This document shows positions 1 through 8,351 of a stretch of 32,285 nucleotides of DNA, piece by piece. Position 1 is the stretch's first letter, and every line of letters begins with the position of its first letter. This DNA comes from CAZBLP01 sp964492825 (GTDB lineage: Bacteria > DYJV01), in contig CAZBLP010000017.1 of the NCBI GenBank assembly GCA_964492825.1, positions 1-32,285 of the forward strand, in the 5' to 3' direction. The notes below the pieces were generated by a model that saw only the letters and a program-made list of their open reading frames with translations, had not been told where the DNA came from and searched no databases. A program made the translations under genes and the position numbers.

Positions 1-50
1 AATCAATATTTTATTGCTTTTTTTATATATTTATTTTATATCAATATTAT

Positions 51-109
51 CCAGCCGGGAATGGGGTCTCCCTGTAACTGCCTTAATTTTGGCTAATGAC
101 TCCTGTATG
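51..109 (+). promoter_or_regulatory. Fluoride (crcB-type) riboswitch aptamer
   Basis: The segment matches the crcB-motif architecture. P1 pairs GGGA (57-60) with TCCC (69-72). The pseudoknot helix pairs GGGGTC (63-68) with GACTCC (98-103), with one G-U pair. P3 pairs GCC (80-82) with GGC (91-93) around an 8-nt loop. The conserved-looking single-stranded pieces AATG (60-63), AACTGCC (76-82) and GGCTAATGACTCCTG (91-105) sit where the family has them. A -10-like TATTAT at 45-50 would start transcription at about 57, the first base of P1; no good -35 is visible. Fluoride aptamers normally precede crcB/fluc, eriC-F, enolase or pyrophosphatase genes. Here the next gene is a dynamin-like GTPase. The assignment rests on motif recognition, not on a covariance-model score. 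Confidence 0.82.
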
Positions 110-127
110 AAAAGAGTTTGAAGGGGG
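100..127 (+). promoter_or_regulatory. Candidate translational switch: anti-SD / SD pair
   Basis: The 3' strand of the aptamer pseudoknot, CTCCT (100-104), can instead pair with the ribosome-binding site AGGGG (122-126), with one G-U pair. The start codon follows at 133. The two pairings are mutually exclusive. Ligand-stabilised pseudoknot would free the site (ON switch), and without ligand the site would be sequestered. No U-tract terminator lies between the aptamer and the gene, so control at translation is more likely than at transcription. The pairing is visible; the mechanism is inferred. Confidence 0.5.
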
Positions 128-132
128 ATTAA

Positions 133-1884
133 ATGGGGAAGAACAATTTAGAGGAGACTCTCAATAAATCAATAGAAATTACTTCTTTTGAAAATTTAAA
201 TCTGTTTCATTTCAAAGAAAAATTGACAGAATTAAATCAAAGATTAAAAGAAGGAAAATTTCATCTTGCTGTTTTAGGCCAATTTAAAAGAGGTAAAAGC
301 ACACTTGTTAATTCTTTGCTTGGCACCAAATTAATGCCTACTGCTGTTTTGCCTTTAACAGCCATTCCTACTTTTATATATTATAATCCTTCTCTTTTTG
401 TTAAAGTCTGCTTTTTAGCAAAAACAAGTAAAGAAGAGATTTTCAAAGGAGATATCGGCGAACTTAAAATATTTTTGGATAAATATGTTACAGAATCAGG
501 TAATCCTGAAAACAAACTTGGTGTTTCTCATGTTGAAATTCACTATCCTTCAGAACTATTAAAAAAAGGTTTGGTTCTTATTGATACTCCTGGTATTGGT
601 TCCACTTATAAACATAATACTGAAATGACTATTAATTTTCTCCCTCAATGTGATGCAGTGCTTTTTGTTACATCTTCTGACCCGCCTATTACAGAGGTAG
701 AACTTGATTTCCTTAAATCCATATTCTTGAATGTGCCTAAAATATTTTTTGTTTTGAACAAAATAGATTATCTTGATGATGATGAGATTGATACAAGTAT
801 CAATTTTTTGAAAAGCGTAATCAAAAAAGAATTAAAATTAGATAATGATGTTGAAGTTTTCCCGGTTTCAGCTAAAAAAGCAATTAATTCTAAAATAAAA
901 GATGATAAAAATCTTTTTAAAGAAAGTAACATTTCTTTTTTGGAAAACAATATTTGGGAGTTTATGGAAAAAGAAAAAGGTGAAGCATTAAAACAAGCTA
1001 TATCCATAAAAGTTGCTGATGTTATAGGAAATATTCTAATGCAGCTTAAAATATTAATAAAATCTTATCAGTCACCACTTGAAGAATTGGAAGAAAAAAT
1101 TAAAATTCTGCAAGATGAGATTAATAAAGCAAAAGAGCAGAAGATATATGTCGGTGATATTCTGAAAGGTGATATGAAGCGTGTTGAAAACTTTCTTGAT
1201 ACAGAAGCAGATAAATTAAAAGAAAAGGCATTTGATTATTTTAAAAAAAATGTAATAGAAATTTGCGAATCAAATGAACCAGCTGAAATAAAAATTAAAG
1301 TAGATGCCTACATTAAGAAGGCGATTCCTCCATATTTTGAGAAGGAATTTGGTATTTTCTCAAGGAATTTTAATAAAAGAGCATCGGAAATTTTAACTGC
1401 GCATGAGGATAAAGCAATGGAAGTTATTGAGACAATTAGAAAAAACGCCATGAAATTAATGGATATTCCTTATACTCCATTGCAGGGAGATAAAGGGTTG
1501 AAAATGAGAATCAAACCTTACTGGGTTGTAAATAGATGGGATACAACTCTTACAGCCATATCCAATACTGTAGTTGATACTTTTATTCCGAAAAACAAGT
1601 TGAAGAAAAAATTATTAAACAGATATTTAGGTAAGCTTGACATGTTACTCAATTCTAACATAGAAAATTTAAGATGGTCAATTTTTCAGGGTATTCAGGA
1701 TACTTTCAGAGAGTTTAATTTTGATTTTGACAGGCAAATGGAGGAGGTTATTAATGCTACCAAAGGAGCAGTTGAAAAAGCCATTTATAAGAGACAGAAT
1801 CAGGCGGGTGAAATAGACGAGGAAATAGATAAATTGCAAAAAGTTATTGAACAGTTAGAACAAATGAAAAGTCAGATTGAATGA
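133..1884 (+). CDS. Dynamin-like GTPase
   Basis: A 583-residue GTPase of the bacterial dynamin superfamily, a group of large GTPases that act on membranes. The G domain shows the P-loop GQFKRGKS (49-56), a switch-I-type threonine in PLTAIPT (74-80), DTPG (151-154) and NKID (209-212), with SAKKA near 247 as a likely G5. The rest is highly charged and predicted helical (about 290-583), ending in a coiled-coil-like tail, as expected for the stalk. No clear transmembrane span or signal peptide is seen. The start is set by AGGGGG five bases before ATG. It is the first gene after the fluoride aptamer and probably heads a run with hemW, the M18 peptidase and apbE. The exact cellular role is unknown; membrane remodelling or stress repair are guesses. 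Confidence 0.85.
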   Translation: MGKNNLEETLNKSIEITSFENLNLFHFKEKLTELNQRLKEGKFHLAVLGQFKRGKSTLVNSLLGTKLMPTAVLPLTAIPTFIYYNPSLFVKVCFLAKTSKEEIFKGDIGELKIFLDKYVTESGNPENKLGVSHVEIHYPSELLKKGLVLIDTPGIGSTYKHNTEMTINFLPQCDAVLFVTSSDPPITEVELDFLKSIFLNVPKIFFVLNKIDYLDDDEIDTSINFLKSVIKKELKLDNDVEVFPVSAKKAINSKIKDDKNLFKESNISFLENNIWEFMEKEKGEALKQAISIKVADVIGNILMQLKILIKSYQSPLEELEEKIKILQDEINKAKEQKIYVGDILKGDMKRVENFLDTEADKLKEKAFDYFKKNVIEICESNEPAEIKIKVDAYIKKAIPPYFEKEFGIFSRNFNKRASEILTAHEDKAMEVIETIRKNAMKLMDIPYTPLQGDKGLKMRIKPYWVVNRWDTTLTAISNTVVDTFIPKNKLKKKLLNRYLGKLDMLLNSNIENLRWSIFQGIQDTFREFNFDFDRQMEEVINATKGAVEKAIYKRQNQAGEIDEEIDKLQKVIEQLEQMKSQIE

Positions 1885-1885
1885 A

Positions 1886-3019
1886 ATGCAAAACAGAGAA
1901 TTGGGAATATATTTTCATATCCCATTTTGTTTGACAAAATGTCATTACTGCTCTTTTAACTCTTATCCAATAGGCAGATTTTCAAAAAATATATTAGAAG
2001 TTTATTTTGATTCGATTTTAAAGGAAGTAGAATTATATTCAAAAATTTTACAGAATTCAGTAATTAAAACAATCTATTTTGGTGGAGGTACCCCTTCAAT
2101 TATCCAACCTGAATATTTTAAGCAAATTTTAAGTGCACTGTCACAATTTAATTTAAAAAATTCAGAGGAAATTACTTTAGAAGCAAATCCTGCTACTTTA
2201 AATGCTGAAAAATTAGAATCCCTTAAAAAAATAGGTATTAAAAGACTCAGTATAGGAGTACAGAGTTTTAATAACGATATTTTAAAATTTTTAGGAAGAG
2301 CTCATAATAGATATGATGCTGTTTCAACTATTGAAATTGCTAAGAGATTTTTTGATAATTTAAGTATTGACCTGATTTTTGCTGTACCGGGACAAAGTAT
2401 GGACATTTTGACACAAGATTTATCTATTGTTAAAAATTACAAAATTCCTCATATTGCAATTTATGGTTTAAGTATTGAAAAGGGGAGCATATTTTATAAG
2501 CAGCATTTGAAAGAATTAGATGAAAAGCTTTATTCAGAGATGTTTATGTATATAAGTCAATATTTAAGAGAAAATAATTATATTCATTATGAAATTTCAA
2601 ATTATTGCTTTAAAGGATACAACTCAAAACATAATATGAATTATTGGAATTATAAAAATTATCTGGGCTTTGGAGCTGGTGCACATTCTTTTTATAATAA
2701 CAGAAGGTGGAGTAATCTGGCAAATGTATTGGATTACACTGAAAGTTTAAAAAAATATAAAATGCCTGTGGAATATGAAGAAATAGTTACAAAAGAAAAA
2801 ATGCAGAATGAATATGTTTTTTTAAATTTAAGGAAAAAAAGTGGAATAAATTTGAATAATTTTAGATTAAAGTTTGGTTTGGATTTTATGGAAATATTTG
2901 GAGAAAAAGTGGAAAAATTTAAAAAATCAGGTTTTTTGGAAATTAATAATGGTGACATTTTTTTAACTGAAAAAGGATTTTTAGTAAGTGATTATATTTT
3001 TACTGAATTCTTTGTTTAA
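1886..3019 (+). CDS. hemW: Radical SAM heme chaperone HemW
   Basis: HemW is a radical SAM protein that binds heme and delivers it to target proteins; it was long annotated as oxygen-independent coproporphyrinogen oxidase. The cluster motif CLTKCHYC gives C15, C19 and C22 (counting from ATG 1886), and the next residues are SF. The extra cysteine that marks the true oxidase HemN (CxxxCxxCxC) is therefore absent. GGGTPS and SIGVQSFN are the usual SAM-binding segments, and the length (377 residues) is normal. A TTG at 1877 would add three residues and overlap the GTPase gene by 8 bases. ATG 1886, one base after that stop, seems as likely. No strong ribosome-binding site distinguishes them, and translational coupling to the GTPase gene is probable. 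Confidence 0.88.
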   Translation: MQNRELGIYFHIPFCLTKCHYCSFNSYPIGRFSKNILEVYFDSILKEVELYSKILQNSVIKTIYFGGGTPSIIQPEYFKQILSALSQFNLKNSEEITLEANPATLNAEKLESLKKIGIKRLSIGVQSFNNDILKFLGRAHNRYDAVSTIEIAKRFFDNLSIDLIFAVPGQSMDILTQDLSIVKNYKIPHIAIYGLSIEKGSIFYKQHLKELDEKLYSEMFMYISQYLRENNYIHYEISNYCFKGYNSKHNMNYWNYKNYLGFGAGAHSFYNNRRWSNLANVLDYTESLKKYKMPVEYEEIVTKEKMQNEYVFLNLRKKSGINLNNFRLKFGLDFMEIFGEKVEKFKKSGFLEINNGDIFLTEKGFLVSDYIFTEFFV

Positions 3020-3079
3020 TGTTAAAATTGACAATTTAATGTGTATCTGATAGAAAATTTAAAAAAAGAGGGGGTAGGA

Positions 3080-4477
3080 ATGGATATAAAAGGATTGGAA
3101 AAGAAATTAAAGATAACAAAAAAATCAGCATGGGAATTTAACAAAGACAACATTGAGAATATATTTAAATTTACTGAAAAATATAAAAAGTTTTTAAATT
3201 TTGCAAAAACAGAGAGAAGAGCCTATGATTTTATTTTAGAAAAAGCAAAAGAGCAAGGATTTTCAGATTATAGGGAAGGGGAAAATAAATTTATAATTTC
3301 AAACAGAAATAAAAGTTTGGCTCTTGTAAAATTAGGTAAAAATAACATTGAAAATGGTATAAAGTTTATTGTTTCGCATATTGATTCTCCAAGACTTGAT
3401 TTAAAGCAGAATCCTTTATTTGAAGATGCAGGAGTGGGACTTTTAAGGACACATTATTACGGTGGGATTAAAAAGTATCATTGGGTAAGTATTCCTTTAA
3501 GTTTGTATGGAACTTTTATTAAAGAAAATGGAGAAAAGTTGGAAATAATCATTGGTGAAGATGAGAACGACCCTGTATTTACAATTGCGGATCTTCTTCC
3601 TCATCTTTCTAGAAAGATTCAAGGAGAAAAAAAGGTTTTCGAAGCTATTCCAGGCGAGAAATTAGTTGTAATGTTTGGAGGTATTCCTCTTATACAGGAG
3701 GATGAAGAGATTAAAGAAGCAATAAAATTAAATGTTTTAAAAATTTTAAATGATAAATACAATTTAGTTGAAGAAGATTTTCTGTCTGCTGAAGTGGAGA
3801 TTGTTCCGTCATTTAAAGCAAAGGATGTTGGTATAGACAGAAGTTATATAGGTGCATATGGCCAGGACGACAGAGTTTGTGCTTTTACTTCTCTTGAAGC
3901 TTTTTTTGATTCTCTAAACAGTGATGATACCATTGTTGCTCTGTTTGCTGACAAAGAAGAGATTGGTAGTGACGGAAATACAGGTGCAAAGGCAAAATTT
4001 TTGGAATATGTTGTTTCCAAAATATTGGAGAAAATTTCAGACAAGGCTTCAGAATTTTTATTAAAAGAAGTTTTGTTCAATTCAAAAGCCGTATCTGCTG
4101 ATGTAAATGGTGCGGTTAACCCTGTTTATCAGGAAGTTCATGAAAATCAAAATGCTGCAATCATAGGATACGGTGTTTGTGTTACCAAATTTACCGGTTC
4201 AGGGGGCAAATACAGTGCCAATGATGCTCATGCTGAGTTTATGGGATGGATAAGAAATATTTTAAATAAAAATAATGTAGTATGGCAAACAGGTGAACTT
4301 GGTAAAATTGATGAAGGCGGCGGCGGTACTGTTGCAAAATTTTTAGCTGAATATGGGATGGATGTTATTGACATTGGAACAGCTTTACTTGGTATGCATT
4401 CTCCATTTGAAGTATCAAGCAAAGTGGATGTTTATGAAACATACAAAGCTTATAAAGCTTTTTATATGTCCCAATAA
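3080..4477 (+). CDS. M18 family zinc aminopeptidase
   Basis: A cytosolic metallopeptidase of family M18 (aspartyl aminopeptidase / yeast aminopeptidase I group), which removes N-terminal residues using two metal ions. Metal-binding and catalytic segments are visible in order: SHIDSPRLD (H100, D102), DKEEIGSDGNTGA (the catalytic and metal Glu pair), SADVNGAVNP, SGGKYSANDAHAEF and the C-terminal GMHSPFEV histidine. The length of 465 residues is typical. The chosen ATG has GAGGGGGTAGGA just upstream. A GTG at 3041 in the same frame lacks a ribosome-binding site and would add 13 unconserved-looking residues. It lies 60 bases after hemW on the same strand and is probably co-transcribed. Confidence 0.88.
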   Translation: MDIKGLEKKLKITKKSAWEFNKDNIENIFKFTEKYKKFLNFAKTERRAYDFILEKAKEQGFSDYREGENKFIISNRNKSLALVKLGKNNIENGIKFIVSHIDSPRLDLKQNPLFEDAGVGLLRTHYYGGIKKYHWVSIPLSLYGTFIKENGEKLEIIIGEDENDPVFTIADLLPHLSRKIQGEKKVFEAIPGEKLVVMFGGIPLIQEDEEIKEAIKLNVLKILNDKYNLVEEDFLSAEVEIVPSFKAKDVGIDRSYIGAYGQDDRVCAFTSLEAFFDSLNSDDTIVALFADKEEIGSDGNTGAKAKFLEYVVSKILEKISDKASEFLLKEVLFNSKAVSADVNGAVNPVYQEVHENQNAAIIGYGVCVTKFTGSGGKYSANDAHAEFMGWIRNILNKNNVVWQTGELGKIDEGGGGTVAKFLAEYGMDVIDIGTALLGMHSPFEVSSKVDVYETYKAYKAFYMSQ

Positions 4478-4525
4478 ATTAAACGTATTGAAGAGTGAAA
4501 CACCGAATTTTTCGTGTAACAGACT

Positions 4526-5542
4526 ATGACTAAAAAAAATTTAGTGGTTGTTTTTATAATAATAGGTGTTATTTTAACCTATATTTTTCACAGGGATAGG
4601 TTTCTGGTACCTGTTGAAAAAACCGAGATTTTAATGGATACAGTTGTATCTGTTAAAATTTACGGTAAAGATAAAAATTATCTTGAAGACCTCATAGACA
4701 ATACATTCAGAGTTATTAGAACTTTGTCCATAAAAATAAATAATTACGATAAAAGAGGGGAAATTTATAAAATAAATTATTATGCCGGGATAAAACCTGT
4801 CAAAGTTGACAAGGTTGTAATTGATTTTTTAAAAAGGTCAATTAATCTTTGTAAAGCAACAGGGAATTATCTTGATATTTCAATTGGCACTGTTTTAAAG
4901 TTATGGGGTTTTGCAACGCAGCATCCTAATTTACCTGAAAAGAATCAGATACTCAACGCAATTAAATTAAAAGGTTTAGATCTTATAAAAATAGATGAAA
5001 AAAATAGTACTGTTTTTATAGTTAAAAAAGGCATTTCTATAGATGTCGGTGCAGTTGCCAAGGGGTATATTATTGATAAAGGGATAGAATATTTAAAATC
5101 TAAAAATATAAAAAAAGGTGTTATAAATGCAGGTGGAGATATAAGATTCATAGGTTTTAAAGAAAATAAAAAAGTTATGTGGAATGTGGGAATTAGGAAT
5201 CCTTTTTCAGAAAATCCATCAGACATAATAAAACAACTGAAAGTTGGCAACTGGGCAATTGTTACTTCAGGAGATTATGAGAGATATTTTATAAAAAACG
5301 GAAAAAAATATCATCACATAATAAATCCCTTTACAGGCTATCCTGCAAGAAAAGTACATAGTGTAACTGTGTGTGCTGAAAACGCTTTTATTGCAGATGG
5401 ATTAGCTACTGCTATTTTTGTAATGGGTAAAGATCTTTTTTTAAAAGATTTTTATCCTAAATTTAAAAAGATTTCTGATTTCAGAGCAATAATAATAATT
5501 TCAGAAAATAAAATTTTTGATACAGGTTATAAGACAAAATAA
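4526..5542 (+). CDS. apbE: FAD:protein FMN transferase (ApbE)
   Basis: ApbE attaches FMN to a threonine of target proteins (for example Rnf or NQR subunits) through a phosphoester bond, outside the cytoplasmic membrane. Residues 4-21 form one hydrophobic segment, so the enzyme is probably membrane-anchored; no lipobox cysteine is present. Family motifs are visible: MDTVVSVKIYG near 37, SIGTVLKLWGF, DVGAVAKGYIIDK, NAGGDIRFIG, ATSG-like VTSGDYERYF, HHIINPFTGYPA and ADGLATAIFVMG. The length of 338 residues is normal. No Rnf or NQR genes are in the window, so the substrate is not shown. The ribosome-binding site is weak. The gene ends 41 bases before the convergent nucleotidyltransferase gene, with no clear terminator between. 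Confidence 0.85.
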   Translation: MTKKNLVVVFIIIGVILTYIFHRDRFLVPVEKTEILMDTVVSVKIYGKDKNYLEDLIDNTFRVIRTLSIKINNYDKRGEIYKINYYAGIKPVKVDKVVIDFLKRSINLCKATGNYLDISIGTVLKLWGFATQHPNLPEKNQILNAIKLKGLDLIKIDEKNSTVFIVKKGISIDVGAVAKGYIIDKGIEYLKSKNIKKGVINAGGDIRFIGFKENKKVMWNVGIRNPFSENPSDIIKQLKVGNWAIVTSGDYERYFIKNGKKYHHIINPFTGYPARKVHSVTVCAENAFIADGLATAIFVMGKDLFLKDFYPKFKKISDFRAIIIISENKIFDTGYKTK

Positions 5543-5583
5543 AACCAGATTGAAAAACAATAGATTTATCAGGCAAAAGCTTA

Positions 5584-6576
5584 TCAAAGTTTAACAATAC
5601 AGTTGTCGCCAATATCAAGGGTATTGATTTTACCTTCAATATTAACATTTTCACCTATTAATGACGATGTTAAGATTACCCTGTGAATGAATGTGTTTGC
5701 ATTTATAATAGAATCATTTATTATTGAATTTGAAATTTTTGCATTTTTACCCACAGAAACATACGGTCCTATCACGGAATTTTCTATTTCCACTCCTTTG
5801 TCAATATATACAGGAGGCACGATAATGCTATTTTTACATGCACTGCAAAAATTATTATTGTATCTTTCAAGCAGATATTTGTTGGTATTTAACAGGGTTT
5901 CTCTTGTGCCGCAATCGAGCCACTGCTCAATTGTAGGAGCACCGAATTTTGCACCTTGTTTAATCATTAATTTAAAAGCCTCAGGAAGGTAAAATTCACC
6001 TTTAACAGTAAGATTGTTTTTTATTGTTTCATCTATTGCATTCATTAATTGTTCGCCGTTTTTTAAATAATACAATCCGACTTGAGCAAGTTTTGATACA
6101 GGCTCATCAGGTTTTTCAATCATGTCAACAATAATACCGTTTCTGACAATATTTACGCCAAATCTTTTGTAATCCTCTACTTCTTTTGAATAAATCAACC
6201 CGTCAAGACCTTTTGATAATTGTTCTATTTTTGTTAAATCAGTAATAAACATTGTGTCATTAAAGACAATCAATAAGTCAGAATCCTGAACAATTTCTTT
6301 TGCAAGCCATACTGCATGAGCAGGTCCTTTTCTTTCTTTTTGAACTTTAAAGACACAATTAAGTTCAGGGTATTTTTCTTTTATAAAATTTTCTATTTGT
6401 TTTCCATTGTCGTCTACAATAAATATAAATTGTTCAATATTACCAATTTTCAGAAGATTATTTAGTATATGTTCTAAGATTGTTTTGCCAGCCACATTTA
6501 CTAATGATTTAGCTTTTGTAAAAGTATGAGGCCTTAATCTTGTGCCTTTTCCTGCAACTGGTAAAATTATTTTCAT
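5584..6576 (-). CDS. Sugar-phosphate nucleotidylyltransferase
   Basis: An enzyme that transfers a nucleotidyl group to a sugar 1-phosphate, giving an activated sugar for cell-surface polysaccharide. The N-terminus carries the signature VAGKGTRLRPHTFTKAKSL, and YSKEVEDYKRFGV and IEKPDEP are further family segments. From about residue 240 the sequence becomes a left-handed beta-helix of hexapeptide repeats (EIENSVIGPYVSVG, AKISNSIINDSII). This is the long architecture seen in RmlA2/GlmU-like proteins. Substrate (glucose- or N-acetylhexosamine-1-phosphate; dTTP or UTP) cannot be told from the sequence. ATG at 6576 is chosen because GGAGG precedes it at the proper distance; an upstream in-frame ATG at 6606 lacks one. 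It follows the solute-binding lipoprotein gene by 43 bases. Confidence 0.8.
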   Translation of the reverse strand: MKIILPVAGKGTRLRPHTFTKAKSLVNVAGKTILEHILNNLLKIGNIEQFIFIVDDNGKQIENFIKEKYPELNCVFKVQKERKGPAHAVWLAKEIVQDSDLLIVFNDTMFITDLTKIEQLSKGLDGLIYSKEVEDYKRFGVNIVRNGIIVDMIEKPDEPVSKLAQVGLYYLKNGEQLMNAIDETIKNNLTVKGEFYLPEAFKLMIKQGAKFGAPTIEQWLDCGTRETLLNTNKYLLERYNNNFCSACKNSIIVPPVYIDKGVEIENSVIGPYVSVGKNAKISNSIINDSIINANTFIHRVILTSSLIGENVNIEGKINTLDIGDNCIVKL

Positions 6577-6619
6577 AATATCCTCCGTTTTAATTTGATT
6601 TTTCACTCTTCATTGTTTT

Positions 6620-8248
6620 TTAATATTTCTGTTCTATTTTTGGTACCCACCATTTTTCCAGATTATATTCAATACCAGCAGGAGCTAATTTAACATTTTT
6701 AAATCTTTTGTGAAGTATTACAAGAGAATATGGTACATATAAAAAAACATACGGTTCATCTTCTGCTAAAATTTCCTGGAATTTAAAATAGATTTTTTTT
6801 CGTTCTTCCATATTAAAGGTTAATCTTCCTTTTTCAAGCAATTTATCAACGTTTTTGTTTTTGTACGATATAAAATTAAGTTCTTTTTGGCCTGTTTTTG
6901 ATGAATGCCATATATCATACTGGTCAGGGTCAATGCCTGTGCTCCATCCTAAAATAACAGCTTCAAATCTTTTTTTATCAATAAATTCATTAATAAAAGA
7001 TGCCCACTCAATAACTCTTATATTTACTTTAATACCTATTTTTTTCAATCTTCTTTGAATTATTTGGGCTGTTTTTAATCTGTTGTTGTTTCCCTGATTT
7101 GTTAAAATCGTAAATTCAAAGTTTTTGCTGTTTTTGTCAAGAATGCCGTCATTATTGCTATCAGCCCAGCCTGTTTCTTTAAGAAGTTTTTTGGCACATT
7201 CAGGACAATAATTGTATTTTTTGACGTTTTTATTGTAATACCACATATCAGGTCTGTAAGGACCAGTAGCTACTGTCCCGAGTCCAAGTAAAACACCATC
7301 AACAATTTCTGTTTTATCAATGGCAAATGAAATTGCCTGTCGGACTTTTTTATCCTTAAATAGAGGGTTTTTCAAATTGAAACCGAGATAAGTGTAATTA
7401 AACACCGGATAACAGAATTTTTTAAAATTTTTTTTAAAATAATCGGTTTCTGTTTGTCTTTTATATTGTATTGGAGTAAGTCCCATTACATCAATTTTGC
7501 CGGCTTTTAATTCCAAAAACATTGTTGCAGGATCAGGTATAATCTTATAAATATAGCCGTTTAAGTAAGGTCTTCCCTTAAAATAATTTTTATTGCTTTT
7601 TAATTGTACAACCTGTCCTACTTCCCATTTTTCAAATTTAAAAGGACCGGTTCCAACAGGATTTTTACTAAGTGGTGATTTAATAATATTTTTGCCTTTT
7701 AAAAGATGCTGTGGCAGAATACTCACTGTCCAGCTACTTAAAGCCGGTGCAAAAGGTTTTTTATAATAAACCTTGATTTCATAATCATTTATTTTTTCTA
7801 CTTTTTCAACTAATTCATAATCACCTCTATAAGCTGTAGGTGTTTTGGGGTCCATTATCAAATTGTATGTAAAGATTACGTCATCGGCAGTTAGCTCGAT
7901 ATTGTCCTGCCATTTTATACCTTTTTTCAATTTAAAGGTTATTACTTTATTGTTTTTTGAAATTGAGTATGATTCTGCCAAATCACCTGTTAATTTAAGA
8001 TTTTTATTGTATTTGAGCAAACCGTTATAAATTAATCCGGCAATTTCATGAGATGCTGAATCTGTAGCAAGAATGGGGATAAGATTGCTAATATCTCCAA
8101 TAGAACCTGTAATTATTTTGTCCCCATAGACAGGCTTTAAAGATGTTTTTTTTATTTTTATTTCTTCTGATTTTTTAGGTTCTTTCTTTTCTGAACAAGA
8201 GGGGAGAAAAAATAACAGAATAAAAATTGATATTAGAAGTTTTTTCAT
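6620..8248 (-). CDS. ABC transporter solute-binding lipoprotein (peptide type)
   Basis: An extracytoplasmic substrate-binding protein of the SBP_bac_5 (OppA/DppA/NikA) family. The N-terminus is a lipoprotein signal, MKKLLIS followed by a hydrophobic run and the lipobox LPSC, with Cys19 as the probable lipidated residue. Family segments include SIGDISNLIPILATDSASHEI, GLLKYNKNLKLTGDLAESY, TADDVIFTYNLIMDP and KVRQAISFAIDKTEIV. The mature protein is about 520 residues, normal for cluster C. No permease or ATPase genes are adjacent, so the transporter partner must lie elsewhere and the ligand (oligopeptide, nickel or other) is unknown. ATG 8248 has AGGAGGG eight bases upstream and is preferred over the in-frame ATG at 8269. 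Confidence 0.87.
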   Translation of the reverse strand: MKKLLISIFILLFFLPSCSEKKEPKKSEEIKIKKTSLKPVYGDKIITGSIGDISNLIPILATDSASHEIAGLIYNGLLKYNKNLKLTGDLAESYSISKNNKVITFKLKKGIKWQDNIELTADDVIFTYNLIMDPKTPTAYRGDYELVEKVEKINDYEIKVYYKKPFAPALSSWTVSILPQHLLKGKNIIKSPLSKNPVGTGPFKFEKWEVGQVVQLKSNKNYFKGRPYLNGYIYKIIPDPATMFLELKAGKIDVMGLTPIQYKRQTETDYFKKNFKKFCYPVFNYTYLGFNLKNPLFKDKKVRQAISFAIDKTEIVDGVLLGLGTVATGPYRPDMWYYNKNVKKYNYCPECAKKLLKETGWADSNNDGILDKNSKNFEFTILTNQGNNNRLKTAQIIQRRLKKIGIKVNIRVIEWASFINEFIDKKRFEAVILGWSTGIDPDQYDIWHSSKTGQKELNFISYKNKNVDKLLEKGRLTFNMEERKKIYFKFQEILAEDEPYVFLYVPYSLVILHKRFKNVKLAPAGIEYNLEKWWVPKIEQKY

Positions 8249-8351
8249 GTATAATCCCTCCTGATTCATTAAACGTAAAAATAATATGAATGTTGCAATA
8301 TATATGATTATAAGAATTTTTTCAAATAAAATATAATTTTAGGAAAATATA

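Noticed and set aside
12..132. Other riboswitch classes for the leader of the first gene
   Set aside because: Considered because of the compact pseudoknot, but the AATG, AACTGCC and GGCTAATGACTCCT pieces in their order fit the crcB motif best.
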